Shown here piece after piece: positions 1-7,839 of a stretch of 64,000 nucleotides of DNA (positions are counted from its first letter, which is position 1; every line of letters begins with the position of its first letter). Made by a program: the position numbers and the translations under genes. The notes under the pieces were generated by a model, which saw only the letters and a program-made list of their open reading frames with translations, did not search any database and was not told where the DNA came from. This DNA comes from Ralstonia mannitolilytica (lineage in GTDB: Bacteria; Pseudomonadota; Gammaproteobacteria; Burkholderiales; Burkholderiaceae): positions 1 to 64,000 of the forward strand of contig NZ_CAJPVG010000012.1 in NCBI RefSeq assembly GCF_905397375.1, in the 5' to 3' direction.

Positions 1-111
1 GGAAACCCGCCAAAAACCGCCCTGCACGGGCGAAATCCGGCTCGAAAGCGACGCCAGGCCGGCGCCACGATGCCGCAATCCGGGCGGCAGAGCGGGTTGT
101 TCAGACCTTCC
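1..111. mobile_element. End of an IS5-family-like insertion sequence (partial, runs off the left edge)
   Basis: On the minus strand, reading away from position 111, the DNA begins GGAAGGTCTGAACAA, which resembles the terminal inverted repeat of IS5-group elements. It directly abuts a 4-bp CTAA (112-115), the kind of YTAR target that the IS5 group duplicates. The reading frame of the neighbouring integrase loses all similarity exactly at this junction. Only one end lies in the window, so the transposase and the second target copy cannot be seen. The family call rests on the end sequence and target only. Confidence 0.6.
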
Positions 112-482
112 TTAGCGTTCTTCCAGCCTTCACGCTGCGACTCGATGTAGGTGCGAGCAGCCTCGCGGAAGGGCATGGAATTGGGGGTAGCTTCAGCGGC
201 TCGCTGGCGCTCTTTGCGCTCTTCGATGGGGTCGATGCCGCATGCCACCAGCTTGCGGCAGCGGGCGGCCTCGGCCCGGGCTTCGGCCAAGGAGATGGCG
301 GACAGCGGGCCGAGACCCATTTCGCGCGCACGCTTGGCCAGCGAGTAGCGGTAGATCCACGACCGCGAGCCACTTTGGGAAATCTGGAGATACAGGCCGC
401 CGCCGTCGGCGTGGTAGCCGGGCGTCAGCAATTTGGCGACGCGCAGAGCATTGAGGCGGTGTATCTGTCTGGAGGAAGCCAT
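112..482 (-). pseudogene. Tyrosine-type phage/island integrase, N-terminal fragment interrupted by an IS
   Basis: The ATG at 480-482 opens a protein with the arm-binding DUF4102 domain of tRNA-directed island integrases (residues about 10-100: a YHADGGGLYLQIS-like motif, then ARAEAARCRKLVACGIDPIEERK). It then enters the core-binding domain at TYIESQREGWKNAK. After about 123 residues the match stops at a CTAA target next to an IS5-like end, and the rest of the frame is unrelated. The catalytic domain (R...HxxR...Y) is missing from the window. The gene points away from tRNA-Ser(GGA), 145 bp upstream, the usual layout of an island integrated at a tRNA 3' end. It is probably inactive; the downstream remainder, if any, lies beyond the IS. 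Confidence 0.75.
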
Positions 483-626
483 ACCCACAATCCTACCCAC
501 AATTGAGGGTGGGATTATTTGGGAGGCCCTGGGACGAGGCAAGAACGCTATTACCCACGAAACCCACTGTTTAGCGGGGATTGCGAGAGCGTCTGAGAGT
601 CAGCGAGAGTCGCTGAGAATGAATCC

Positions 627-717
627 TGGCGGAGAGAGGGGGATTCGAACCCCCGATAGGCTATTAACCTATACACGCTTTCCAGGCGTGCGACTTAAAC
701 CACTCATCCATCTCTCC
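627..717 (-). tRNA. tRNA-Ser (anticodon GGA)
   Basis: The reverse strand folds as a 91-nt class II tRNA, including the encoded CCA. The acceptor stem GGAGAGA pairs with TCTCTCC, followed by discriminator G. The anticodon loop reads TGGAAA with anticodon GGA, and a long variable arm (TATAGG...CCTATC) is typical of serine tRNAs. The T-loop is GGTTCGAATCC. The gene is the probable attachment site of the island whose integrase starts just downstream of its 3' end. Confidence 0.95.
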
Positions 718-728
718 GGAAGCCCGCG

Positions 729-756
729 ATTGTAGCACACCGGGCGAGCCAGCCAA
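729..756 (-). promoter_or_regulatory. Promoter of tRNA-Ser
   Basis: On the minus strand a -35 TTGGCT (751-756) and a -10 TACAAT (729-734) are separated by 16 bp, ending 11 bp before the tRNA 5' end. This is a good sigma-70 promoter in the expected place for a stable RNA gene. Confidence 0.6.
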
Positions 757-893
757 CCCCTGATGCCTCGGTCTGGACGAGGCTGTCGGTTCTCCGGCGC
801 AGCAAGCAACCGAGGGTGACCACTATTGCCGCTCCCAGCCGTTTGAACGTACGCTTCGCCAAAAAAACGCCAAGGCAAGGAGACCACCGCCAC

Positions 894-1361
894 ATGGAGC
901 TGGACATCAACCACAAGCCGGTCAACGTCGACTGCGACCCGGCCACACCGCTGTTATGGGTACTGCGCGACCACCTGAACCTGACCGGCACGAAGTTCGG
1001 CTGCGGCGTTGCGGCCTGCGGCGCTTGCACGGTTCATGTGGATGGCGCGGCGGTGCGCTCCTGCGTCTTGCCCGTGACGGCGGTGGCCGGCAAGCGAATC
1101 ACCACCATCGAAGGCCTGGCCGGCGGCGAGGGCAAGCGCCACGCCCTGCAGCAGGCCTGGGTGGATGAGCAGGTGCCCCAGTGCGGCTACTGCCAGTCCG
1201 GCATGCTGATGGCCGCGGCTGACTTGCTTGGGCGCCAGCCCGACCCCAGCGATGCGGATATCGACGCCGCCATGACGAACATCTGCCGCTGCGGCACATA
1301 CCCGCGCGTGCGCGCGGCCATCAAGCGTGCCGCCAAGGCGTTGCGGGACGGGCACGCATGA
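894..1361 (+). CDS. (2Fe-2S)-binding small subunit of a molybdenum hydroxylase (isoquinoline 1-oxidoreductase alpha-like)
   Basis: This 155-residue protein carries electrons from the molybdenum centre of the adjacent large subunit. It has a plant-type [2Fe-2S] site (Cys37, 42, 45, 57; motif CGVAACGAC) followed by a second all-helical [2Fe-2S] domain with QCGYCQSGM and ICRCGTY. This is the standard order for the small subunits of the xanthine dehydrogenase superfamily, at the usual length of about 150. The ATG is preceded by AAGGAGA; a longer in-frame extension upstream has no such site. The stop codon overlaps the start of the large subunit (ATGA), so the two are translationally coupled. The real substrate cannot be read from sequence; IorA/IorB-like pairs also act on aldehydes and other N-heterocycles. 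Confidence 0.88.
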   Translation: MELDINHKPVNVDCDPATPLLWVLRDHLNLTGTKFGCGVAACGACTVHVDGAAVRSCVLPVTAVAGKRITTIEGLAGGEGKRHALQQAWVDEQVPQCGYCQSGMLMAAADLLGRQPDPSDADIDAAMTNICRCGTYPRVRAAIKRAAKALRDGHA

Positions 1362-3655
1362 ACGCCAACGCAACGAAGCCGCGCAGAGGGCGCCGTCGTT
1401 TCCTGCTCGGTGCGCTGGGCATAGGCGGGGCGTTGGTGGTGGGCTGGGGGGTGATGCCACCGCGCAGCCGCGTGGGCGGTGCGGGCATCTTCCCCGAGCA
1501 CAACGGCGAAATTGCGCTGAACGGCTGGATCAAGATCACGCCGGACGGCAGCGTCGTGCTTGCCATGCCGCGCGTGGAGATGGGCCAAGGCATCCACACC
1601 GCACTGTCGATGCTGGCGGCCGAAGAACTGGACATTCCGCTCTCGCGCGTGAGCATCGAGAGCCCCCCGGTGGAGCGCATCTACGGCAATGTGGTCGCCA
1701 TGGGCATCGGCTCGCTGCCGGTGCACCCCGATAGCGAGGACAAGACCTGGGCGCGGGCACTGGCCTGGATGATGTCGAAGGTTGCGCGGGAGATTGGCCT
1801 CATCATCACCGGCGGCAGCAGCAGCGTAGCCGACGGCTGGCAGCCGGTGCGCGAAGCGGCCGCCACGGCGCGCGCCGCGCTGGTCGAAGCGGCTGCACGC
1901 GAATGGAATGTGCCGGCTGCACAGGTCAGCATCCGCGATGGCCGACTCATTGGCCCGGGCGGCAGGCAGGCGACGTTCGGCAGCATGGCACAGACGGCGC
2001 AGGGCATCTCTGCGCCGTCCAGCGTCAGGCTGAAACCTGCTTCGCAATACCAGTGGATCGGCAAGCCGGCGCCGCGCAACGACCTTGCGGCGAAGACCGA
2101 TGGCAGCGCGCGCTTTTCCATCGACGTGCGGCCACCCGGCATGCTGTACGCCGCGGTCGTGATGTGCCCGGTGTTTGGCGGCAAGCTGAAGACGTTTCAA
2201 TCGAAGGCCGCCTTGTCCATGCCGGGCGTGCGTTATGTGATGCCGTTCGAAGGCTCGGCGGGCGGGGCGCCGGGGGTGGCCGTGGTGGCCGACCACTACT
2301 GGCAGGCGCGTCAGGCGCTGGCGGCGGTCGAGCCCGTGTGGGACAACGGCCCGCACGCCGCGCTCGATTCAGCCGGCATCCGGCAGCAACTCGTCAACGC
2401 GCTGAACAGCGACAAGGGCGGGTTCACCTATCGCTCAATGGGCGACGGGCTGAACGCCTTCGACAACACCGGCGGCGGCATCATCGTCGAGGCGGAATAC
2501 ACGGCGCCGTATCTCGCCCACGCCACCATGGAGCCGATGAACTGCACCGCCCAGGTCACGAAGGACGGCGTGCAGCTCTGGGCGCCCACGCAGGTCGCGA
2601 CGCTTGCGCAGGTGGTGGCTGCACGGGCTGCGGGCGTGGACCGCGACAAGGTCCACATCGACATCCCGTTCATCGGTGGTGGTTTCGGACGGCGGCTGGA
2701 GTCGGATTTCGTCGGCCAGGCCGTGACCATCGCAACCAGGACGGAAGGCCGTCCCGTGCAGGTCATCTGGTCGCGCGAGGACGATATCCGGCATGATTTC
2801 TATCGGCCGCAGGCCATCGCACGGCTCAAGGCCCGTGTGGAGCACGGCAAGGTCACGGCGATCGCCTCGCGCAGTGCGGGCCAGTCCATCCTGGCCGGCG
2901 AGCTGGACCGCCTGTTCGGTGCGCCATCGGCGGGCATTGACCGCTACACCGTCGAGGGTCTGTTCGATCTGCCCTACGAGATCGAGCATGAGCACATCGC
3001 GCACGTGAGCGTCGATCTGCCGGTCCCGATCGGGTTCTGGCGCAGCGTTGGCCACTCGTATGCCGGCTTCTTCCTGGAGGGCTTCCTCAACGAGGTCGCG
3101 GCGGTGGCCAGGCTCGATCCGCTGGCGATGCGGCGGGACCTGCTGCGTGCGCATCCGCGCGAGTTGAAGGTGCTTGAGGCCGCGGCGCAGGCGGCGGGTT
3201 GGGGGCAGCCGCTCGCGCCGGGTGCCGATGGTGCCCCGCGAGCACGCGGCATCGCGCTGCACCCGAGCTTCGGCTCCGTGGTGGCGCAGGTCGCGGAGGT
3301 GTCGCTCAAGGACGGCAAGCCGCGCGTGCACCGCGTGGTGTGCGCCGTGGACTGCGGCACCGTGGTCAACCCGCGCATCGTCGAGCAGCAGATGGAGAGC
3401 GCCGTCATCTTCGGCCTGACGGCGGCGCTGTACGGGCGCATCGACATCAAGGACGGGCAGGTCGTGCAGTCGAACTTCCCAGACTATCCCGTGCTCAAGA
3501 TGGCCGAGACGCCCGTGATCGAAACGCACATCGTGCCGAGCGCGGCCGCGCCCACCGGCGTCGGCGAGATCGGCGTGCCGCCCATCGCGCCCGCTGTGGC
3601 GCACGCCGTGGCGCAATTGACGGGCAAGCCTGTGCGGCAACTGCCAATGGCGTGA
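1358..3655 (+). CDS. Molybdopterin cytosine dinucleotide-binding large subunit (IorB-like aldehyde/isoquinoline oxidoreductase), Tat-exported
   Basis: This 765-residue catalytic subunit of a periplasmic xanthine-dehydrogenase-family enzyme begins with a twin-arginine type signal: a basic RRGRRRF stretch followed by a hydrophobic LLGALGIGGALVVGW segment. That implies export of the folded complex together with its [2Fe-2S] partner. Cofactor-site motifs seen are GGGFGRR (about residue 444) and the C-terminal GVGEIGVPP, which contains the conserved active-site glutamate. The length suits the single-chain IorB group. Neither a membrane cytochrome c subunit nor an XdhC-type maturation factor is adjacent, so electron acceptor and maturation genes must lie elsewhere. 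A terminator follows directly. Substrate is unknown. Confidence 0.87.
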   Translation: MNANATKPRRGRRRFLLGALGIGGALVVGWGVMPPRSRVGGAGIFPEHNGEIALNGWIKITPDGSVVLAMPRVEMGQGIHTALSMLAAEELDIPLSRVSIESPPVERIYGNVVAMGIGSLPVHPDSEDKTWARALAWMMSKVAREIGLIITGGSSSVADGWQPVREAAATARAALVEAAAREWNVPAAQVSIRDGRLIGPGGRQATFGSMAQTAQGISAPSSVRLKPASQYQWIGKPAPRNDLAAKTDGSARFSIDVRPPGMLYAAVVMCPVFGGKLKTFQSKAALSMPGVRYVMPFEGSAGGAPGVAVVADHYWQARQALAAVEPVWDNGPHAALDSAGIRQQLVNALNSDKGGFTYRSMGDGLNAFDNTGGGIIVEAEYTAPYLAHATMEPMNCTAQVTKDGVQLWAPTQVATLAQVVAARAAGVDRDKVHIDIPFIGGGFGRRLESDFVGQAVTIATRTEGRPVQVIWSREDDIRHDFYRPQAIARLKARVEHGKVTAIASRSAGQSILAGELDRLFGAPSAGIDRYTVEGLFDLPYEIEHEHIAHVSVDLPVPIGFWRSVGHSYAGFFLEGFLNEVAAVARLDPLAMRRDLLRAHPRELKVLEAAAQAAGWGQPLAPGADGAPRARGIALHPSFGSVVAQVAEVSLKDGKPRVHRVVCAVDCGTVVNPRIVEQQMESAVIFGLTAALYGRIDIKDGQVVQSNFPDYPVLKMAETPVIETHIVPSAAAPTGVGEIGVPPIAPAVAHAVAQLTGKPVRQLPMA

Positions 3656-3673
3656 TGCCGCTGCGGTAAAACG

Positions 3674-3706
3674 AAAAAGCCGCGGGCGCGAACCTGCGGC
3701 TTTTTC
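3674..3706. terminator. Bidirectional intrinsic terminator
   Basis: A hairpin (AAAAAGCCGC...GCGGCTTTTT around a GGGCGCGAACCT loop) with A/T runs on both sides lies between convergent genes. It can end both the molybdenum hydroxylase pair and the long leftward operon. Confidence 0.8.
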
Positions 3707-3727
3707 TTGTGCGGCGGCCGAAACCGC

Positions 3728-4318
3728 TCAGGCCGCGTCCGGAAACACCGGCTCGCCCAGGTTCAGCATCAGCCGGTTGGCCCACGCAAAGATGGCGACG
3801 GCGTGGATCAGGTCGAGAATCTCCGCATCGGTCAGCCCGGCGGCCTTGAGCGGCTGCAGGTCTTCCGCTCGGACGTCGCCGGGGCGCAGCGTCAGATCGA
3901 TCGAGAACAGCGCGATGGCCCGTTCGCGCGCATTCGTGCCGGCGGTGTGCGGGTCTTCAAAGACCTGCTTGATCACGTCGTTGCGCTTGGCAAGCTGCTC
4001 GAAGCGCTGCGCGTGAACCGATGCGCAATACACGCAGCCGTTGACGCGCGACACCACCGCGCTGGCGAGTTCGCGCTCGGCGCGCGACAGGCCGCCCGGC
4101 GCATACATGATCGCGTTGAATGCGGCCGAACGCTGACGCAGGATCTCAGGCTGGTGAACGAGAAACCGGTAGTAGTCCGACGTCTTCGCCTTCGGGTGGC
4201 TCTCTTCCAGCACGGCGATCTGCTCGGGCGTGGCGCGGTCGAGGTCGACCACATCGAGCCACGCCTTCCACTCCAGCGATTCGTTGGTGAAGCCGTGGGC
4301 GCGAATGATCTCGGTCAT
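3728..4318 (-). CDS. AhpD-like peroxidase-related protein (CMD family, resembles the Avi_7169 group)
   Basis: This 196-residue carboxymuconolactone-decarboxylase-fold protein has the AhpD redox signature (CVYCASVHA, a CxxC followed by His, near residue 102). That motif forms the disulfide/peroxidase centre of alkylhydroperoxidase D-type enzymes. It is the last gene of the leftward operon; its ATG overlaps the stop of the preceding gene (ATGA). From memory of family descriptions it resembles alkylhydroperoxidase-domain proteins of the Avi_7169 type, which occur beside a second CMD protein and an ABC importer. That matches this context but was not checked by a search. The true reductant and substrate are unknown. 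Confidence 0.8.
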   Translation of the reverse strand: MTEIIRAHGFTNESLEWKAWLDVVDLDRATPEQIAVLEESHPKAKTSDYYRFLVHQPEILRQRSAAFNAIMYAPGGLSRAERELASAVVSRVNGCVYCASVHAQRFEQLAKRNDVIKQVFEDPHTAGTNARERAIALFSIDLTLRPGDVRAEDLQPLKAAGLTDAEILDLIHAVAIFAWANRLMLNLGEPVFPDAA

Positions 4319-6216
4319 GCTGCGGTCTCCGTGGAAGCGGGGGAGGTGCTGGCGCCGTTCAGTGCCTGCAGCGCGCGCAGGCCGGCGACCAGCCGTGTCT
4401 GATACGACAGGAAGGCGATGAGCTGCGCCAGCGTCACGACGTCTGCGGTGGCAAGGCCCGCGGCGGGCAAGCGCAGCAGTGCATCGCGATCGCCTTCGAT
4501 CGGGCGCTCGATCAAAGTGCGGGTGAACGTGAGGAGCGCACGCAGACGTGTGTCGGCAAGCGCGTCGACATCGCCGTGGTCCACGGCCTGCAGTGCGTTT
4601 GCGTCGACCGGTGTATCGGCCAGGCGCGCCCGGTAGTGGGCGCCCAGTTCGGGGGCGGGCGTGAGGCGGCACGCGTAGAGCGCCACGAGCAGCCGTTCGC
4701 TCAGCGTGAGGCCGGGCAAGGCCGCATCGAACAGTGCGTCGTAGCTGCCTTGCGTGGCAGCCGCGACTTTCTCTCGGGTGTGGCGCAGCGCGTGCGTGGC
4801 GCTGCCGTCGTTCAGGCCGGCAACCTGGTCCACCACATCTTGATCGGGCGTGAAATCCATCGATGAAAGGCTCCGGGAATCAGGTACGGACGCGCCGCGC
4901 GCGGCCACCGCGCTGGCGAGGAAGCGAAGCACTGCCGCCCACGACTGGGCATCGGCGCGGGCATTGGCACGCGGCTCGCCGCCACCCGTGCTGATGCGGC
5001 CCGACACCGGGTGCGCATAGACGAGCTGCGTGGTCGGCACGTACGGGAAGACGATGGCGTGGCCCGCGCCTTCGTAGTCGAAATGCTCGACGGGGTAGGG
5101 GTGGCGTACCTCGGCGAGCTTGGCGGTGACCATGCGCGAGTAGTCGCTCGACGGCCACGAACCATCGTCGGTGGCAGACAGCAGCAGCACCGGGCCACGC
5201 GTGCGTTCGACGCGGATGCGTGCGCGTGCCACGGCATCGGCGTCCTGCAGCGCGGTGCGGATCGCCCGTTCATGCCGATGCGGCGCAGGGCCTTCGTCGA
5301 ACGGCGCCCAGGTGGCGGTGCGATTGCCTTCCCAGAGATGCGGCAGCGGCTGGCCGCGATACAGCCACGTCGGGCCTTCGCGGCCGACGGCGGGGTCGGC
5401 GGCGTTCTGCCCGCTGTGCACCACGGCGCCCGGCACGTAGCCGATCACCGCGGACACGGCCTCGGGGAAGGTCGCGCCAAGCAGCAATGCCAACTCGCCG
5501 CCGCGCGACTGGCCGCTCACGGCAACGAAGTCGTGCAGCGGCTGCACGCGCCTGCGCAGCCAGGCGAGCGCGCGCTCGAAATACTCCAGCGGCGTGTTCG
5601 AGATGTAGTCCGACAGCCCCGGCGCTTTGAAGTACGCCAGCGCGAAGGCTGCGTAGCCGTGCGAGGCATACAGCGCCGCACGTGGTTCGTTCATGCCGCC
5701 GCCCGAGCCGTTGAGAATCAGCACGGCGGGGCGCGGGCCCGGATGCGCATACGGGTCGGGCAGGTACAGCGTGCCGACCAGGCCTTCCCCGTTGTCGGCC
5801 GCACGCACCTCGTGGCGTGTCACGCCCGGCGCGGCCAGCCGCTGCACGAAGCGGGTGTGGACCGACTCGCCACCGGCCGTTGCCGTGAGCGTGGTGGTCA
5901 GCGGCTCGAAGCCTGTGGCGCACAGCGGCGGAAACACCTCACGCGCCTTGCCGTCCTCCGGGCGCTGGCTCCACACCAACCCCATGGCGCTGATGCCGGT
6001 GTAATCGCCGGAGACGGGCGCGTCGCGCGTGAGGTCGACCGCGCCCTGCGCATCGGCGACGAATGCGGCGCGGGCATGCCACAGCACGCCGTTGCCGCGG
6101 GCTGTCTGCGCGACGATGCCGACCTGCGCGCCCGGCGCCAGCCCCGTCACGACGATCTGGCGCGACACGTCGATCAGGTCATCCGCCGGCGTCACGCTGA
6201 GCGCGAAGGTTCCCAT
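4315..6216 (-). CDS. BAAT/acyl-CoA thioesterase-like alpha/beta hydrolase fused in frame to a CMD-like domain
   Basis: The frame encodes 633 residues in two parts. Residues 1 to about 440 look like a bile acid-CoA:amino acid N-acyltransferase/acyl-CoA thioesterase: an N-terminal Ig-like domain, then an alpha/beta hydrolase with nucleophile elbow GQSRGG, a later TDDGSW acidic region and GAGHAI histidine. Residues from about 453 (MDFTPDQDVVDQ) form a 181-residue CMD-type domain resembling the Avi_7170 group, with a lone Cys (LYACRL) and no CxxC. In relatives I would expect two separate genes. Here no stop intervenes, but a TGA lies one frame away at the junction, and an internal ATG (4858-4860) has a GGAG 10 nt upstream. 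So it is either a real fusion or a one-base frameshift. It overlaps the next gene by 4 bp and follows the binding-protein gene by 5 bp. Confidence 0.72.
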   Translation of the reverse strand: MGTFALSVTPADDLIDVSRQIVVTGLAPGAQVGIVAQTARGNGVLWHARAAFVADAQGAVDLTRDAPVSGDYTGISAMGLVWSQRPEDGKAREVFPPLCATGFEPLTTTLTATAGGESVHTRFVQRLAAPGVTRHEVRAADNGEGLVGTLYLPDPYAHPGPRPAVLILNGSGGGMNEPRAALYASHGYAAFALAYFKAPGLSDYISNTPLEYFERALAWLRRRVQPLHDFVAVSGQSRGGELALLLGATFPEAVSAVIGYVPGAVVHSGQNAADPAVGREGPTWLYRGQPLPHLWEGNRTATWAPFDEGPAPHRHERAIRTALQDADAVARARIRVERTRGPVLLLSATDDGSWPSSDYSRMVTAKLAEVRHPYPVEHFDYEGAGHAIVFPYVPTTQLVYAHPVSGRISTGGGEPRANARADAQSWAAVLRFLASAVAARGASVPDSRSLSSMDFTPDQDVVDQVAGLNDGSATHALRHTREKVAAATQGSYDALFDAALPGLTLSERLLVALYACRLTPAPELGAHYRARLADTPVDANALQAVDHGDVDALADTRLRALLTFTRTLIERPIEGDRDALLRLPAAGLATADVVTLAQLIAFLSYQTRLVAGLRALQALNGASTSPASTETAA

Positions 6217-6221
6217 GGCGC

Positions 6222-7790
6222 TTACTTGCCGTCCTTGGTGACCATCTGCGCCGCGGTGCGGTCGCTCGTCATCGGCGTCACTTTCAGGCCCTTCCTGGCG
6301 GCCCAGACATTCTGGTAGTGGTACAGCGGCACCACGCCCACGTCGTCGGACACCAGCTTGACCGAGTGGCGCAGGATGGCCGCGCGCTTCTCGACGTTGA
6401 ATTCCTCGGTGGAGGCGTTCAGTGCGTTGTCGACGGCCGGGTTGCTGTAGTGGCCCCAGTTGGAGGCGCCCAGGCCTTTCTTGGTGTCGACGGTGGCCAG
6501 CACGTTGACCAGCGCATAGCTTGCCTCCCCGGTGCCGTTGCCCCATGCCAGCATGCTCATCGCGTACTCATTCTTGTTGGCGCGGCCCGAGTAGACCGAC
6601 CAGGGCACCACCTCCACGCGCGCCTTCACGCCGATGCGCGTCCAGAACTGCGCCACCGCCTGCGCGGTTTCCGGGCCTTGCGGGTAGCGGTCGTTCGGCA
6701 CGTGCATCACGAGGTTGAAGCCCTGCGGAAAGCCCGCCTCGGCCAGCAGCTTCTTCGCCTGTGCGGGGTCATACGGAATGTCCTTCACGTCGGGGTTATA
6801 GCCGTACGTGTCCGACGGCATCCACTGGTTGGCGACGGTGGCGGCACCTTGCAGGATGCGATCGACGATGGCCTTGCGGTCGATCGCCAGCGACAGCGCG
6901 CGGCGCACGCGCACGTCAAGCAGCGGATTGTTCGGCAGCGGCTTGCCGTCGTTGCCGGTGATGTACTCGTTCGGTCCCTTGCGGAAGCTCGGCTGCAGCA
7001 GCATCACGCGCAGGCCGGGGTAGGCGAACACCTTCACGTTGGGCGACTGGCGCAGGCGCGCCAGGTCCGACACAGACACCTTGTCGATCACATCCACCTC
7101 GCCCGAGAGCAGGTTGGCCGTACGCGCGGCAGCATTGTTTATGTAGCGGTAGTTGACCTTCTCCCAGAGCTGCTTGCCGCCCCAGTAGTTGTCGTTGCGC
7201 GCCATCACCACGCGGTCGCCCGGCACATACGAGACAAACTTGTACGGGCCCGTACCCACCACGGCGCGGCCGGCGTTGTAGTCCTCGGTGGACGATTTTT
7301 CGCCCACATGCTTGCTGACGATGTGCACGGATGCGAGGTTCAGCGGCAGGTCGGGGTTGGGGATGTTCGTCTTGATGATGAGCGTCAGCGGGTCCTTGGC
7401 CGTGACCGACTCCACCGTGCGCAGATAGCCCGCGAACGTTGCCACGCTGCCCGGAACGCTGCGCGCGCGCTGGTACGAGAAGATGACGTCATCGGCCGTG
7501 AACGGCTGGCCGTCGTGCCATTTCACGTTCGGGCGCAGCTTGAATTCCCACGTCTTCGGATCCAGCGTCTTCCACGACAGCGCCAGGCCGGGCTGCAGCT
7601 TGTTCCACTTGTTTTCGACGAGCAGATCCCAGAAATGCACGTCGACGGAGCGGTCGCCGGCGTGGTTGTTCAACTGCGGGTCGAGCGACGACAGCGGATC
7701 GGCAAAGGCGATGTTCAGCGTCTGCGCGCTGACAGCGCCGGCAGCGGCAAACAGCGCTACAGCAAGCGACGAGGCTAGGAGGCGTTTCAC
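6222..7790 (-). CDS. Periplasmic substrate-binding protein of a peptide/opine/nickel-class ABC importer (family 5)
   Basis: This 522-residue solute-binding protein starts with a clear Sec signal peptide (MKRLLASSLAVALFAAAGAVSAQ, cleavage after SAQ or at AQT). It shows the family-5 hallmarks: LNIAFADPLSSLDPQ at the mature N-terminus, a KWHDGQPFTADDVIFS segment, and RVRRALSLAIDRKAIV in the second half. It should capture the substrate for the DppBCDF-like transporter encoded upstream in the same operon. Ligand preference cannot be read from the sequence; the family covers peptides, opines, nickel chelates and glutathione. A 49-bp gap separates it from the ATPase gene, the largest gap in this operon. 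Confidence 0.88.
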   Translation of the reverse strand: MKRLLASSLAVALFAAAGAVSAQTLNIAFADPLSSLDPQLNNHAGDRSVDVHFWDLLVENKWNKLQPGLALSWKTLDPKTWEFKLRPNVKWHDGQPFTADDVIFSYQRARSVPGSVATFAGYLRTVESVTAKDPLTLIIKTNIPNPDLPLNLASVHIVSKHVGEKSSTEDYNAGRAVVGTGPYKFVSYVPGDRVVMARNDNYWGGKQLWEKVNYRYINNAAARTANLLSGEVDVIDKVSVSDLARLRQSPNVKVFAYPGLRVMLLQPSFRKGPNEYITGNDGKPLPNNPLLDVRVRRALSLAIDRKAIVDRILQGAATVANQWMPSDTYGYNPDVKDIPYDPAQAKKLLAEAGFPQGFNLVMHVPNDRYPQGPETAQAVAQFWTRIGVKARVEVVPWSVYSGRANKNEYAMSMLAWGNGTGEASYALVNVLATVDTKKGLGASNWGHYSNPAVDNALNASTEEFNVEKRAAILRHSVKLVSDDVGVVPLYHYQNVWAARKGLKVTPMTSDRTAAQMVTKDGK

Positions 7791-7839
7791 GTGGGTTCCC
7801 TTTTCCTGTTTTTGGAATCGTTGGCTTATTGAATATCGT

